From positions 124,001-188,000 of the forward strand of contig CAVZFB010000064.1 in assembly GCA_963774345.1 (NCBI GenBank): 64,000 bases of DNA, in the 5' to 3' direction. The DNA comes from AP-15 sp963774345 (GTDB lineage Bacteria; Pseudomonadota; Alphaproteobacteria; ATCC43930; CGMCC-115725). A model generated the notes under the pieces. That model was not told the origin of the DNA. It searched no databases and saw only the letters and a list, made by a program, of their open reading frames with translations. This document shows, one piece after another, positions 17,935 through 27,275 of the stretch. How positions within the stretch are numbered: position 1 is the stretch's first letter; each line of letters starts with the position of its first letter. A program made the translations under genes and the position numbers.

Positions 17935-19416
17935 CTAGCCGCCCGCAGCAGGCAGTGCCACGAATCGGGTGTTGCCGTCGCGCTGGACGCGGACCAGGAG
18001 ATCTTTGCTTCCCTTCTTAGTGGAGGCCGTCGCTGTCTGCTGTACCTCTTCCGGTGTTGCGACCGGCGCGCGGCCGATCGCGATGACCAGATCGCCCGGG
18101 CGCAACCCCTGTGTAGCGGCCGCGCTATTTGCCGGCACATCGATGATGACAACCCCCTTTGCCGCCTCCGGCAGGGAAAACTGCTTGCGCAGGTCCTCGG
18201 TCAGCTTGGCGACTTTGAGGCCAAGCGCATCGACCGTCGGTGGCGGCTTCGGCTTTTCCGGTTCCGGCGGGGGTGACGGCGGACGATTCGGGTCGAGGGC
18301 TGCGACCTTGAGCGTGACGTCGTGCTCCTTGCGGTCGCGCCAGATCGTCATCTTGACTGCTATATTTGGCGGCGTGCCGGCGACGAGGAGAGGCAGTTGC
18401 CGACTGCGGTCGATCGGCTTGCCGTCATAGGTTAGGATCACGTCACCGGGTTCCAGTTTTGCCTGGGCCGCGGGGCTCGCTTGGTCGATCGTCGCGATCA
18501 TCGCGCCGCGGCCTTTGTCCAGACCGACAGCTTCGGCCAGCGCGTCGGTGACCGGCTGAATGCGCGCCCCGATCCAACCGCGCTCGACTTTGCCGGTTGC
18601 CTTGAGCTGGTCAATGATCGGCCGCGCAAAAGCAGAAGGCACCGCAAAGCCAATACCGATCGACCCTCCGGATGGCGAATAGATCGCGGTGTTTATTCCG
18701 ATCACTTGCCCAGCAAGATCGAACATCGGGCCGCCCGAATTGCCGCGGTTGATCGATGCATCAGTCTGCAAGAAGTCGTCGTAGGGTCCCGAATGAATGT
18801 CCCGTGCCGTAGCCGAGATAATGCCTGAGGTGACCGTACCACCGAGGCCGAACGGATTGCCGATCGCGAGCACCCAGTCTCCGACTCGGGTCTTCGTCGA
18901 ATCGCCCCAAATTGCCGCAGGCAGCGGTTTCGCCGCGTCGATCTTCAACAGCGCCAGATCGCTGACCGGGTCGCGCCCGACCACCCGCGCCTGCAAGGCC
19001 GTGTTGTCGGACAATGTGACCGTAATCTGATCGGCATTGGCGATCACGTGGTTGTTGGTGACGATCAGACCCGAAGGATCGATGATGAACCCCGACCCCA
19101 GCGACGCGACCGGCGGCGCCAATCCGTTCGGGCTGCCCGGCGCCCCGTTATCGCCTAGAAAGTCGTGGAAAAACTGGTCGAGCGGCGAGCCTGGCGCGGG
19201 GGCCTGTCCTTGGGGGGCATCCTTCGGTAGTCCTGCGACGCCGGCCTGGGTAGTCGAGATGTTGACCACCACCCCGAGGAGCCTCGCCGCCAGATCAGCG
19301 AAGACTTCGGAAAACAGCATGTTTGCCGGCGGGTCTGCGCGGCCCGGCGCCGCCGTGATCAGCAACGCAATCGACAATGCCGCCCGCATCGCGCCTCGGC
19401 GGCCCACCACTTTCAC
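17935..19416 (-). CDS. DegP/HtrA (Do family) serine protease, second copy
   Basis: A 493-residue HtrA-type protease with a signal peptide (MRAALSIALLITAAPGRAD), a protease domain with His123, Asp153 and Ser227 (NRGNSGG), and two PDZ domains. A strongly Pro-rich linker with a PPSPPPEPEKPKPPP core (about residues 370-390) separates the PDZ domains, unlike the copy at 9754. It starts at GTG 19416; the ATG at 19389, with GAGG upstream and directly before the hydrophobic leader, is an equally good start. It should act in periplasmic protein quality control. It is divergent from the glycerate kinase gene. Confidence 0.94.
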   Translation of the reverse strand: MKVVGRRGAMRAALSIALLITAAPGRADPPANMLFSEVFADLAARLLGVVVNISTTQAGVAGLPKDAPQGQAPAPGSPLDQFFHDFLGDNGAPGSPNGLAPPVASLGSGFIIDPSGLIVTNNHVIANADQITVTLSDNTALQARVVGRDPVSDLALLKIDAAKPLPAAIWGDSTKTRVGDWVLAIGNPFGLGGTVTSGIISATARDIHSGPYDDFLQTDASINRGNSGGPMFDLAGQVIGINTAIYSPSGGSIGIGFAVPSAFARPIIDQLKATGKVERGWIGARIQPVTDALAEAVGLDKGRGAMIATIDQASPAAQAKLEPGDVILTYDGKPIDRSRQLPLLVAGTPPNIAVKMTIWRDRKEHDVTLKVAALDPNRPPSPPPEPEKPKPPPTVDALGLKVAKLTEDLRKQFSLPEAAKGVVIIDVPANSAAATQGLRPGDLVIAIGRAPVATPEEVQQTATASTKKGSKDLLVRVQRDGNTRFVALPAAGG

Positions 19417-19533
19417 GAAACCTGTTCCTTCCCCCGGATTACGCCATGCTTACCGCGGGGGATCTAGCGCTGGCGTTCCCGCGGCGCTCGATATGAAATG
19501 GCGGCGGGGAGCTTGGCAAGACGGAAGCACCAC

Positions 19534-20826
19534 GTGACGATACGCGATGATCGGTCGGCCGGGGAGTTTTTGCGGGCCCTGTTCGATGTCGCTCTCGCCG
19601 CGGCCGATCCTGATCGGGCACTGGCCGGTCGGATCCCCGCGGCGGTCCGCGGACGCACCGTCGTGGGTGGCGCAGGCAAGGCAGCAGCGGCAATGGCGCG
19701 CGGTTTCGAGACGAGGTGGCGGGGTCCGCTGGAAGGCCTCGTCTTGACCCGCTACGGTCATGCTGTTCCCTGTGACCGGATCGAAATCCTCGAAGCGAGC
19801 CATCCTGTGCCTGACGCTGCGGGAGAGCGCGCGGCGCGGCGGATCCTCGATCTCGCCCACGGACTCGGGCCCGACGACCAGTTTGTGTTTCTGGCTTCGG
19901 GCGGCGGCTCGGCGCTGCTCGCCTTGCCGGCTCCGGGCCTTACACTTGCCAACAAGCAGGCGGTGACGCGCGCGCTGTTGCGCTCGGGCGCGACCATTAC
20001 CGAGATCAACACGGTGCGCAAGCATCTCTCGGCAATCAAGGGAGGCCGGCTTGCCGCCGCCGCGGCGCCGGCGCGGGTCGTCACCTTAGCTATTTCCGAT
20101 GTTCCCGGCGACGATCCCGCGGTCATCGCCTCGGGACCGACGGTGCCCGATGCGACGACTTTTGCCGATGCCCGCGCAGTACTGGCTAAGTACGGCATCG
20201 GTGAGCCGCCGGCAGTCATGGCGCACCTGGCGGCGCAGCGGAGCGAGACCCCGAAACCTGATGACCCAATCTTCGCGCGGACCCGGTTCGAGCTGGTCGC
20301 GAGCCCGCAGGAATCGCTGCGCGCCGCCGCCACCATCGCGCTGCGGCAAAACATCACGCCGATCGTGTTGAGCGACCGGATCGAGGGCGAAGCGCGCGAC
20401 GTTGCCCTCGTTCACGCCGCGATCGCCCGTCAGCTGCGCGCCGGGGAGTTCCGCGTAGGGGATCGAACGGTGGCGCTTCCCGCTGTGTTGTTGTCGGGCG
20501 GCGAGACCACCGTAACCGTCAAGGGTAAGGGCCGCGGCGGGCGCAACGTCGAGTTCCTGCTGGCGCTTGCCGTAGCGCTCGACGGGGCCGAAGGAATTTC
20601 GGCGCTCGCCTGCGACACCGACGGCATCGACGGAACTGAGGACAATGCCGGGGCGATCGTCTATCCGGACAGTATCGCGCGTGCAGCGGCCCGCGGGATC
20701 GGGGCGCAGGCGGCGCTCGCCGACAATGACGGGTACGGATTTTTCGCCGCCCTCGGCGATCTCGTGGTGACCGGCCCGACACTGACCAACGTCAACGATT
20801 TCCGGGCGATCCTGGTTGATGGCTGA
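19534..20826 (+). CDS. glycerate 2-kinase (MOFRL family)
   Basis: A protein of about 430 residues of the GckA/TtuD family, which phosphorylates D-glycerate to 2-phosphoglycerate. The N-terminal domain has VVGGAGKAAAAMARG, and the glycine-rich FLASGGGSALLALP follows. The motif INTVRKHLSAIKGGRLA is near residue 165, and the C-terminal MOFRL domain has SGGETTVTVKGKGRGGRN and ACDTDGIDGTEDNAGA. The GTG at 19534 has GGAAG upstream and fits the family length; an ATG at 19498 is also possible. It is followed 23 bases later by pyruvate kinase, so glycerate carbon can flow to pyruvate from one operon. Confidence 0.93.
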   Translation: MTIRDDRSAGEFLRALFDVALAAADPDRALAGRIPAAVRGRTVVGGAGKAAAAMARGFETRWRGPLEGLVLTRYGHAVPCDRIEILEASHPVPDAAGERAARRILDLAHGLGPDDQFVFLASGGGSALLALPAPGLTLANKQAVTRALLRSGATITEINTVRKHLSAIKGGRLAAAAAPARVVTLAISDVPGDDPAVIASGPTVPDATTFADARAVLAKYGIGEPPAVMAHLAAQRSETPKPDDPIFARTRFELVASPQESLRAAATIALRQNITPIVLSDRIEGEARDVALVHAAIARQLRAGEFRVGDRTVALPAVLLSGGETTVTVKGKGRGGRNVEFLLALAVALDGAEGISALACDTDGIDGTEDNAGAIVYPDSIARAAARGIGAQAALADNDGYGFFAALGDLVVTGPTLTNVNDFRAILVDG

Positions 20827-20849
20827 AAGGGCGTGCTGAGGAGACGGAG

Positions 20850-22268
20850 ATGCGGCGGCAGCGCAGCGCAAAGATCGTCGCGACCCTCGGCCCGTCGAGT
20901 TCGACGCTCGAGCAGATCCGTGCGCTGTTCGAGGCCGGCGTCGACGTCTTTCGCCTCAATTTCAGCCACGGGACGCATCGCGAGCACCTTGCTCGATTCG
21001 AGGCGATCCGCCAGGTCGAGCACGAGACCGGGCGGCCGATCGGCATTCTCGCCGATCTCCAAGGGCCAAAACTGCGCCTCGGCACGTTCGAGTCAGGTCG
21101 AATCGAGCTCACCGCCGGCGCCCGTCTGCGCCTCGATCTCGACCCCTGCCCCGGCGATCAGAGGCGCGCACCATTGCCCCATCCCGAGATTTTCGCGGCG
21201 CTGCAGCCGGGCACCCAATTGCTGCTCGACGACGGCAAGGTGCGGCTTGAGACCGAAAGTTGCGGCGCCGGGTTTGCCGAGACCCTGTGCCGGGTCGGTG
21301 GGCCGCTCTCGGACCGCAAGGGGGTCAATGTCCCGAATGCTGTGCTGCCAATGTCAGCTATCACCGAAAAGGACCGCGCCGATCTCGCCTTCGCCCTCGA
21401 TCACGGCGCTGACTGGATCGCATTCTCGTTTGTTCAACGCCCCGACGACGTGGCGGAGGGCCGCAAGCTTGTCGCCGGTCGCGCCGGGGTCATGGTCAAG
21501 CTCGAAAAGCCCGCGGCGATCCAGCGTTTGTCGGAGATCATCGAGCTTGCCGATGGGCTGATGGTGGCGCGCGGTGACCTCGGGGTCGAGATGCCGCCAG
21601 AGGACGTGCCGAGCGTGCAAAAGCAGGTGGTGCACGCCTGCCGAGTCGCCGGCAAGCCGGTGGTCGTCGCGACCCAGATGCTCGAATCGATGATTACGTC
21701 GCCGACGCCGACCCGCGCCGAAGTCTCCGATGTGGCCACCGCGGTCTATGAGGGCGCCGACGCGGTCATGCTATCCGCCGAGACTGCCGCCGGGCGTCAC
21801 CCGATCGAATCTGCCGCGATGATGAACCGTATCGCCTGTCGGGTGCAGCAGGATCCGATCTATTTCTCGATGCTCGAGGGGACCCTGATCGAGCATGAGC
21901 ATACCGCTCCGGACGCGATCAGCGCCGCCGCCTGCCAGGTCGCCAGTACGATCGGCGCCGCGGCGATCGTTTCCTACACGACCTCGGGCGCCACTGCGCT
22001 GCGCGCCGCGCGCGAGCGCCCGGAAGTGCCGATCCTCGTGCTCACTTCGAAGCTCGGCACCGCCCGGCGCCTCGCGGTTTTATGGGGTGCGCACTGCGTT
22101 CACACGAGCGACATCAAGAACTTCAACGACATGGTTCAAAAGGCGGTGCGGATCGCCCACCGCGAAGAAATCGCGCAACCCGGGCAGCGCGTCGTCGTCA
22201 CCGCCGGAGTTCCGTTCGGCACCCCCGGCGCCACCAACGTGCTGCGCATCGCCTGGGTCGACCGCTAA
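20850..22268 (+). CDS. pyk: pyruvate kinase
   Basis: A 472-residue cytosolic enzyme that makes pyruvate and ATP from phosphoenolpyruvate. It shows KIVATLGPSSST and FRLNFSHG at the N-terminus. The active-site signature is VMVKLEKPAAI followed by GLMVARGDLGVEMP and VATQMLESMI, and DAVMLSAETAAGRHP binds Mg/K. The allosteric C-terminal domain ends in GATNVLRIAW. GAGGAG lies just before the ATG. It is the second gene after glycerate kinase and the last recognisable gene of that operon. Confidence 0.97.
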   Translation: MRRQRSAKIVATLGPSSSTLEQIRALFEAGVDVFRLNFSHGTHREHLARFEAIRQVEHETGRPIGILADLQGPKLRLGTFESGRIELTAGARLRLDLDPCPGDQRRAPLPHPEIFAALQPGTQLLLDDGKVRLETESCGAGFAETLCRVGGPLSDRKGVNVPNAVLPMSAITEKDRADLAFALDHGADWIAFSFVQRPDDVAEGRKLVAGRAGVMVKLEKPAAIQRLSEIIELADGLMVARGDLGVEMPPEDVPSVQKQVVHACRVAGKPVVVATQMLESMITSPTPTRAEVSDVATAVYEGADAVMLSAETAAGRHPIESAAMMNRIACRVQQDPIYFSMLEGTLIEHEHTAPDAISAAACQVASTIGAAAIVSYTTSGATALRAARERPEVPILVLTSKLGTARRLAVLWGAHCVHTSDIKNFNDMVQKAVRIAHREEIAQPGQRVVVTAGVPFGTPGATNVLRIAWVDR

Positions 22269-22350
22269 TCGCCGCCCCGATCGCCGGCAAAGCGACGAGC
22301 GGGCTATCCTATGCCCAGACAGCGATGCTCCGGAAAGTGCTGCTATCAGT

Positions 22351-22476
22351 GTGAGTGCCAACGAGCGGATGCTATTCATGTGTTGGATCTATTGCGGCCC
22401 TCACGAGGGCGTCGACCCAGCGGCTAGCCCGATTTGTCGCAGCTGCGGAACATGCTGCATGCGCCGCTCGTTGTGA
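22351..22476 (+). CDS. candidate Cys-rich mini-protein (uncertain)
   Basis: A 41-codon frame lies in the 266-base gap between pyk and the glycosyltransferase gene. It contains six Cys in two groups (CWIYC and CRSCGTCC), reminiscent of a metal-binding knuckle pair. Starts are GTG 22351, ATG 22369 or ATG 22378, none with a good ribosome site. I recognise no family, and a chance frame is quite possible. The rest of the gap shows no other structure. Confidence 0.2.
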   Translation: MSANERMLFMCWIYCGPHEGVDPAASPICRSCGTCCMRRSL

Positions 22477-22534
22477 CACAGCCTAGCCAGCCTTTGTACA
22501 CCCCCGTCGGCTTACGCCCCCGCACGTCGAAGTC

Positions 22535-23306
22535 ATGGACCTATCCGTCGTCATCCCCGTAAGAAACGAGGCCACGAACATCGCGCCTCTGGTCGCCGAA
22601 ATCCAAGCCGCGCTCGACGGGATATGTGCCTATGAGATCGTTTACGTGGACGACGGCAGCACCGACGCGACTGCCGCCGAGATCTTGCGGCTGACGCCAC
22701 AGGCGCCGCAGTTGCGGTTGCTGCGCCATGCGCAAAGCTGCGGACAGAGCGCGGCGATTCGTACTGGCGTCAGGGCGGCGCGGGCAGCCTGGATCGCGAC
22801 GCTCGACGGCGACGGCCAGAACGATCCGGCCGACATTCCGGAATTGTGGAAGCTCGCCCGCGCCGCGCCGCCGGCTTGGCCGCTTCTGGTCACCGGCTAT
22901 CGTCGAAATCGGCAGGACAGCTGGTCGAAGCGTGCGGCGTCGCGGATCGCCAACCGGATCCGCCGCCGGCTTCTCGGCGACGATACCCCGGACACCGGCT
23001 GCGGCCTGAAGCTGTTTTCGCGCGCATTGTTTCTCGATCTGCCGGATTTCGACCACATGCACCGATTTCTTCCTGCATTGGTGCTGCGCGCCGGCGGCAA
23101 CGTGCGCTCGGTGCCGGTCAATCATCGGCCGTCGTCGGGGCGGCGTTTCGAAATACGGCGTGTTCGACCGCCTGGGCGTCGGGATCGTCGATCTATTTGG
23201 CGTGATGTGGCTGCAGCGGCGAGCGACCCGTCCACACCTGCTGGTTGAGCCGTCGCCGGACGAGCCCGGTACGGCGTCGTCGCCCGCCGTACCGGTGCTC
23301 CGGTGA
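22535..23306 (+). CDS. family 2 glycosyltransferase (frame break in this sequence)
   Basis: A GT-A glycosyltransferase resembling dolichol-phosphate-sugar synthases. It shows LSVVIPVRNEATNI, the DDGST metal-binding motif and DGDGQNDPAD. The initial frame runs to 23248, but from 23148 the family's conserved ending (SKYGVFDRLGVGIVDLFGV) reads in the next frame. One extra T in the TTT at 23146-23148 explains this. In the restored frame the stop at 23304-23306 overlaps the GTG start of the next gene (GTGA), which supports the gene being intact in the organism. It probably moves a sugar from a nucleotide donor to a polyprenyl or lipid acceptor. Confidence 0.85.
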
Positions 23307-23992
23307 TTGTAAAGCAGACGGGGACTAGGACGCTCGACGTTCCCGCGACCTGGTTTCACCGCATGGCGCGCCTGCTCCTTCTGGGCCTGCTGCTGGTTGG
23401 GGCCGTCATCGCCTGGCGCTGGCGCGCATTGTTCGGCCCCGCCGAGCTTGGCGACATTATCGGCCGATATCCATTAGCGCCGCTGGTGTTTCTCGCGGTG
23501 CACGTTGTCGGCAGCCTGTTATTCGTCCCGCGCACCGTACTGGCGGTTGCCGCGGGGCTGTTGTTCGGCGTTGGATGGGGCATTGTTTGGGCCGCGATCG
23601 GTAGCGTCGCCGGCGCGGTGGCAGGATTTCTCGTCGCTCGCCATCTCAATGCCGGCCTATTCGACCTCTATCGCAGCGATGCCATCCGTTCGATCCTCGC
23701 GCGCGTGGAGCAGGGGGGCTGGCGTGCCGTTGCGGGACTGCGGCTGATCCCGGTCATTCCCCACGCTCTCTCGAATTATGGGTTGGGACTGACGCGGCTG
23801 CCGCTCGGGGGCTATGCATTCGGCTCGCTGCTCGGCCAGTTGCCGTTGACAATCGCCTATGTCGATTTCGGCGCCGCCAGTGAGCGGGCAATGCTGGGCG
23901 CCGCCGGATGGCTGGCGCCGACCTTGATCGGCCTAGCCGCGCTCGCCGTGTCGCTGGCAGTACCGGCGATCGCCCGCAAACGCCCGCGTTAG
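23303..23992 (+). CDS. TVP38/TMEM64 family inner-membrane protein
   Basis: A 229-residue membrane protein with several hydrophobic segments: about 22-42, 58-105 with the reentrant FGVGWGIVWAAIGSVAGAVAGF stretch, and 150-225. The VTT/SNARE-associated (DedA-like) domain is recognisable from RLIPVIPHALSNYGLGLTRLPLGGYAFGSLLG (two parts). Eukaryotic relatives are lipid scramblases; bacterial members have poorly defined roles in envelope lipid handling. It starts at GTG, overlapping the glycosyltransferase stop, so the two are coupled and may share a lipid-linked substrate. Its 3' end overlaps that of glcF. Confidence 0.88.
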   Translation: MIVKQTGTRTLDVPATWFHRMARLLLLGLLLVGAVIAWRWRALFGPAELGDIIGRYPLAPLVFLAVHVVGSLLFVPRTVLAVAAGLLFGVGWGIVWAAIGSVAGAVAGFLVARHLNAGLFDLYRSDAIRSILARVEQGGWRAVAGLRLIPVIPHALSNYGLGLTRLPLGGYAFGSLLGQLPLTIAYVDFGAASERAMLGAAGWLAPTLIGLAALAVSLAVPAIARKRPR

Positions 23993-25294
23993 CGGCCATC
24001 GAGAGCCCGCGGCATCGGCCCGCCAGTGGCCCAATCGAGCAGCTCGACGGTGTGCACGACCGGCGCGGCGCAGCCGGCGGCAAGCTGGGTGATGCAGCCG
24101 ATATTGCCGGTGGCGACGATATCGGGCCGGGTCAGGGCGATATTGGCTAGCTTGCGCTCGCGCAGTTCTCCCGCGATCTCCGGCTGCAGCAGATTGTAGG
24201 TTCCGGCCGAGCCGCAGCAGAGGTGCCCCTCAGGGACATCCTGCGCTTCGAACCCAGCTGCCGCCAGCAGCGCCTTTGGTCCGCCGTGAATTCGCTGGCC
24301 GTGCTGCATCGAGCATGCGGAATGATAGGCGACGCGCCGGCTGGTGGCCGCGAACTCGGGCGAGGGTGGGCGCAGCCCGATCGTCTCGATAATTTCGGTG
24401 ACGTCGCGGGCGAGGGCGGCGATCCGCGCGGCCTTCTCGGCATAGGCCGGATCCTCGCGCAGCATGAAGCCGTAATCCTTGACCGTCGTGCCGCAGCCTG
24501 AGGCGTTGATCACGATCGCATCGAGCCCGCCGGCGACGCGTTCGCACTCCCAGGCGTCGATATCTGCGCGCGCAAAGGCAAGTGCCTCCACCTCTTGACC
24601 CAGATGATGGACCAGCGAGCCGCAGCACCCACTGCCTCGCGGCACGACGACTTCGCAGCCGTGGCGGGTCAACAGCCGGATCGTCGCCTCGTTGATCTCG
24701 GGGCGCCAGCACCCGCTGAGCGCAGCCGGACAGTAATGCCACCCGCATCCGCCGTTCTCCCTCGGCAGGAAAGACGCGCTGCCGATCGGTTGGCGACGCC
24801 TTCGGGACGGAGGTTGGGGCCAGCGCGAGCAACGGCGTGAGCTGCCGCGGCAAGAAATCGCGCAAAGAGCTTGGCCAGAACCGCGCCGCGCAAGGCCAGG
24901 CGGAACCGCGTCGGCCGGGTCAGCACGTTGCCGAGCAGCCGTCGCAAGGCCCGCTCCGCCCAGGGCCTGCTGGTATTTCTGCTCGATCCAGCGTCGACCA
25001 TGATCGACGAGGTGCATGTAATTGACCCCCGATGGGCAGGTCGTCATGCAGGAGAGGCAAGAGAGACAGCGGTCGATGTGCTTGACCGTGTCAGCGATGA
25101 TGTTCCCGTCTCCAGCCAGCATGTCCTTGATCAGATAGATGCGCCCGCGCGGGCCGTCGAGCTCGTCGCCGGAGCAGCAGATAGGTCGGGCAGGTCGCGG
25201 TGCAGAATCCGCAATGGGTGCAGTTGCGCAGGATCTTTTCGGACTGAGCGGTATCGGGATCGGCCAGCTGCTCGGCTGAGAAATCGGTACGCAC
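23989..25294 (-). CDS. glcF: glycolate oxidase iron-sulfur subunit GlcF (four frame breaks)
   Basis: GlcF carries electrons from glycolate oxidation via two 4Fe-4S clusters. The first cluster motif is NCTHCGFCTATCPTYLLL near residue 25. The second is CLSCLSCMTTCPSGVNY. The C-terminal half has SGCCGSLVHHLGQ, SACSMQHGQRI and CCGSAGTYN (Cys-rich CCG domains). The protein reads continuously only if four single extra bases are discounted, near 25171, 24968, 24853 and 24700-24703 (a GGGG run). All four shift the frame in the same direction and no other damage is seen. The start is GTG 25294, with GAGGGGAG upstream, right after glcE. Confidence 0.85.
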
Positions 25295-25298
25295 GGCC

Positions 25299-26541
25299 TC
25301 AGCTCCCCTCGACCATGCGCCCGGGGTTCAGGATATGACGGGGGTCGAAGCTGTCCTTGACCCGGGCCGCGAGCGCCGCGAGGGCAGGCGGCTGCGGCTC
25401 GAACACCGGGACAGCACGGCGCAATGCCGCCGAGCCTTTGACCAACGTGGCGTGGCCGGTGCCATGCCCATCCGCGCCACGGATCGCCGTACGGATCAGT
25501 ACTGCACCGCCATCCTCGGGTCCACCTTTGCTCGCGACTGCGACCCACAACAGTCCGCCGCCCCAATCGACGTACCACGTCGCGTCGACGACGCGGGCGA
25601 TCGCCCCTCCGAGCTCTGCGCCACGGCTTGGCGCTACCGAAACGCGCCAGACGGTGCGATCGGCAAGACCGGCAAGCGGCTCGACATCGCGGATCGCCCG
25701 CCAGAATGTCATCGAGGCGTCGTCATCGAGCACCGTCGAATCGCAATCCATGGCCAGCTCAGCCAGCAATCGCTCGCGCCGGAAGGTGACGGAGGGCGGC
25801 GGCCCTTCGAGGCGAAGGGCGGCTATCCCGGGGAGATCCGCCAGCGAAGTCAGCGCCGCGGTCGCGCCAGCCGGCAGATAGGCAGCCCCGGACACCTCGT
25901 GCGGCGAGGCGAGCGCCCGGCTCATCACGCGCACCGCCGCCGCGGAATCGAGACCGCACAGCACGACCGTTTCGGTGTGCTCAGGCCTGCGGCAGCACCT
26001 TGACCGTTATCTCTTCGAGCGCGGCCAAGGTCCCATAGGACCCGGCGATCAGTTTCGAGAGGTCGTATCCGGTCACGTTCTTGACGACTTTGCCGCCCGA
26101 TTTGAACACCTCGCCGCGCCCGCTGACGCCGCGGAAGCCGAGAAAATGGTCGCGCGCCGCGCCCGCCTTGATCCGCCGCGGCCCCGACAGGTTGCAGGCG
26201 AGCGCGCCGCCGATGGTCCGCCGAACGGCGTCGCCAGCGGGGACGCCAAGCAACGCGCCCCAATTCGGCGGCTCAAAGGCGAGCATCTGACGGGCCGGCG
26301 CGAGGGCTGCCTCGATGACCGCGAGCGGGGTCGCGGCGGCGGCGGTCAGAACCAGCTCGTTCGGCTGATAATCGCGGATCCCGGAGAGTTCGGATAAATC
26401 GAGGATGCGCGGGGTCTGAATGGCCGCCCAAGCCCACGTTTGGACCCGCCCCCGACAAGTTCGACCGGCTCCTCCGCGGCAAGCGCTTCGGCGATCGGAT
26501 TCGCGCAATTCATCGAGCGTCGTCGGTAAGAATTGGACCAT
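25299..26541 (-). CDS. glcE: glycolate oxidase FAD-binding subunit GlcE (three frame breaks)
   Basis: GlcE is a smaller FAD-binding partner of GlcD. Visible motifs are EEPVELVGGGSKRGLGRP near the N-terminus, then ILDLSEL, the FAD-contact stretch GDAVRRTIGGALACNLSG, GGKVVKNVTGYDLSKLI and a C-terminal DPRHILNPGRM. The reading needs three corrections: one extra base near 26495, one missing near 26422 and one extra at about 25984-25987 (just before an apparent TGA at 25981). Without them the frame splits into a 186-residue and a 222-residue piece. It is part of the glcD-glcE-glcF set that oxidises glycolate to glyoxylate at the membrane. Confidence 0.83.
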
Positions 26542-26650
26542 GTCGCCGGCACGATGTCATCGGGAGCCTAGCGACGCAATCGCGTGGACGCGGTGATGGA
26601 TCTCGGTTTGAGCGGGACAAGTGCAAGATAGCGGTAAGCGGCACATCCGC

Positions 26651-27226
26651 TCAGCCGGCACCGTGCTCCTCAAGCGCCGCTCCCCAGATTTCGCGCGCGG
26701 CGTCCGCATTGATGAGTGCAATGCCGAACCCGACGATCAGGTCGGGCCAAGCTGAGCGCCAGAAGAACGCGGTTACCAGTCCGGCCGTGATAATAGCCAC
26801 ATTGGCTAGGGCGTCATTCCGGGCCGACAAGAACGCCGCACGTGTAAGGCTGCCGCCGTGATGACGGTAGCGAGCCAGCATTATTGCGCAGGTCATGTTG
26901 ACTACCAACGCGCCAAGGCCTGCCAGCGATAGCGGCAGAGGCTCCGGCGCGACCGGGGCGGCCAGCTTCCCCCACGCGGTCCAGAGCGTCGCCAGACCCG
27001 GCACAAGCAGGAGACCGGCGAGGAGCATTCCCAACCGCGCCCGGTTTCGCGCCGACCACCCCAATGCAACTGCGATCAGCAGATTGACCGACGCATCTTC
27101 CAGGAAATCGATGCTGTCGGCGAACAGCGACACCGAGCTGATCGCCACGGCCACGGCAAACTCCACTCCGAAGTAGGCCAGGTTGAAGATGGCGACGAGC
27201 CAAACCGTGCGACGGAGCGGATGCAT
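26651..27226 (-). CDS. CDF-like cation efflux membrane domain protein
   Basis: A 191-residue membrane protein with about six hydrophobic helices and no cytoplasmic C-terminal domain. It matches the cation diffusion facilitator core: SVSLFADSIDFLEDASVN in helix 2 and SARNDALANVAIITAG in helix 5. In classical zinc transporters these sites are HxxxD or DxxxD. Here helix 2 keeps Asp residues, but helix 5 has Asn-Asp where His is usual, so metal choice is unclear. GGAG sits eight bases before the ATG. It lies between glcD and glcE on the same strand, an unexpected place for it. Confidence 0.8.
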   Translation of the reverse strand: MHPLRRTVWLVAIFNLAYFGVEFAVAVAISSVSLFADSIDFLEDASVNLLIAVALGWSARNRARLGMLLAGLLLVPGLATLWTAWGKLAAPVAPEPLPLSLAGLGALVVNMTCAIMLARYRHHGGSLTRAAFLSARNDALANVAIITAGLVTAFFWRSAWPDLIVGFGIALINADAAREIWGAALEEHGAG

Positions 27227-27275
27227 CAGCCGCTCCGTCTGATGACGCCTCGGACCGACGCGCTGACGGCAGCGT

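Noticed and set aside
23989..25578. A longer 529-codon version of glcF with an extra N-terminus.
   Set aside because: The extra part is antisense-like to glcE, and the true N-terminus with the first cluster motif starts at 25294 in another frame.
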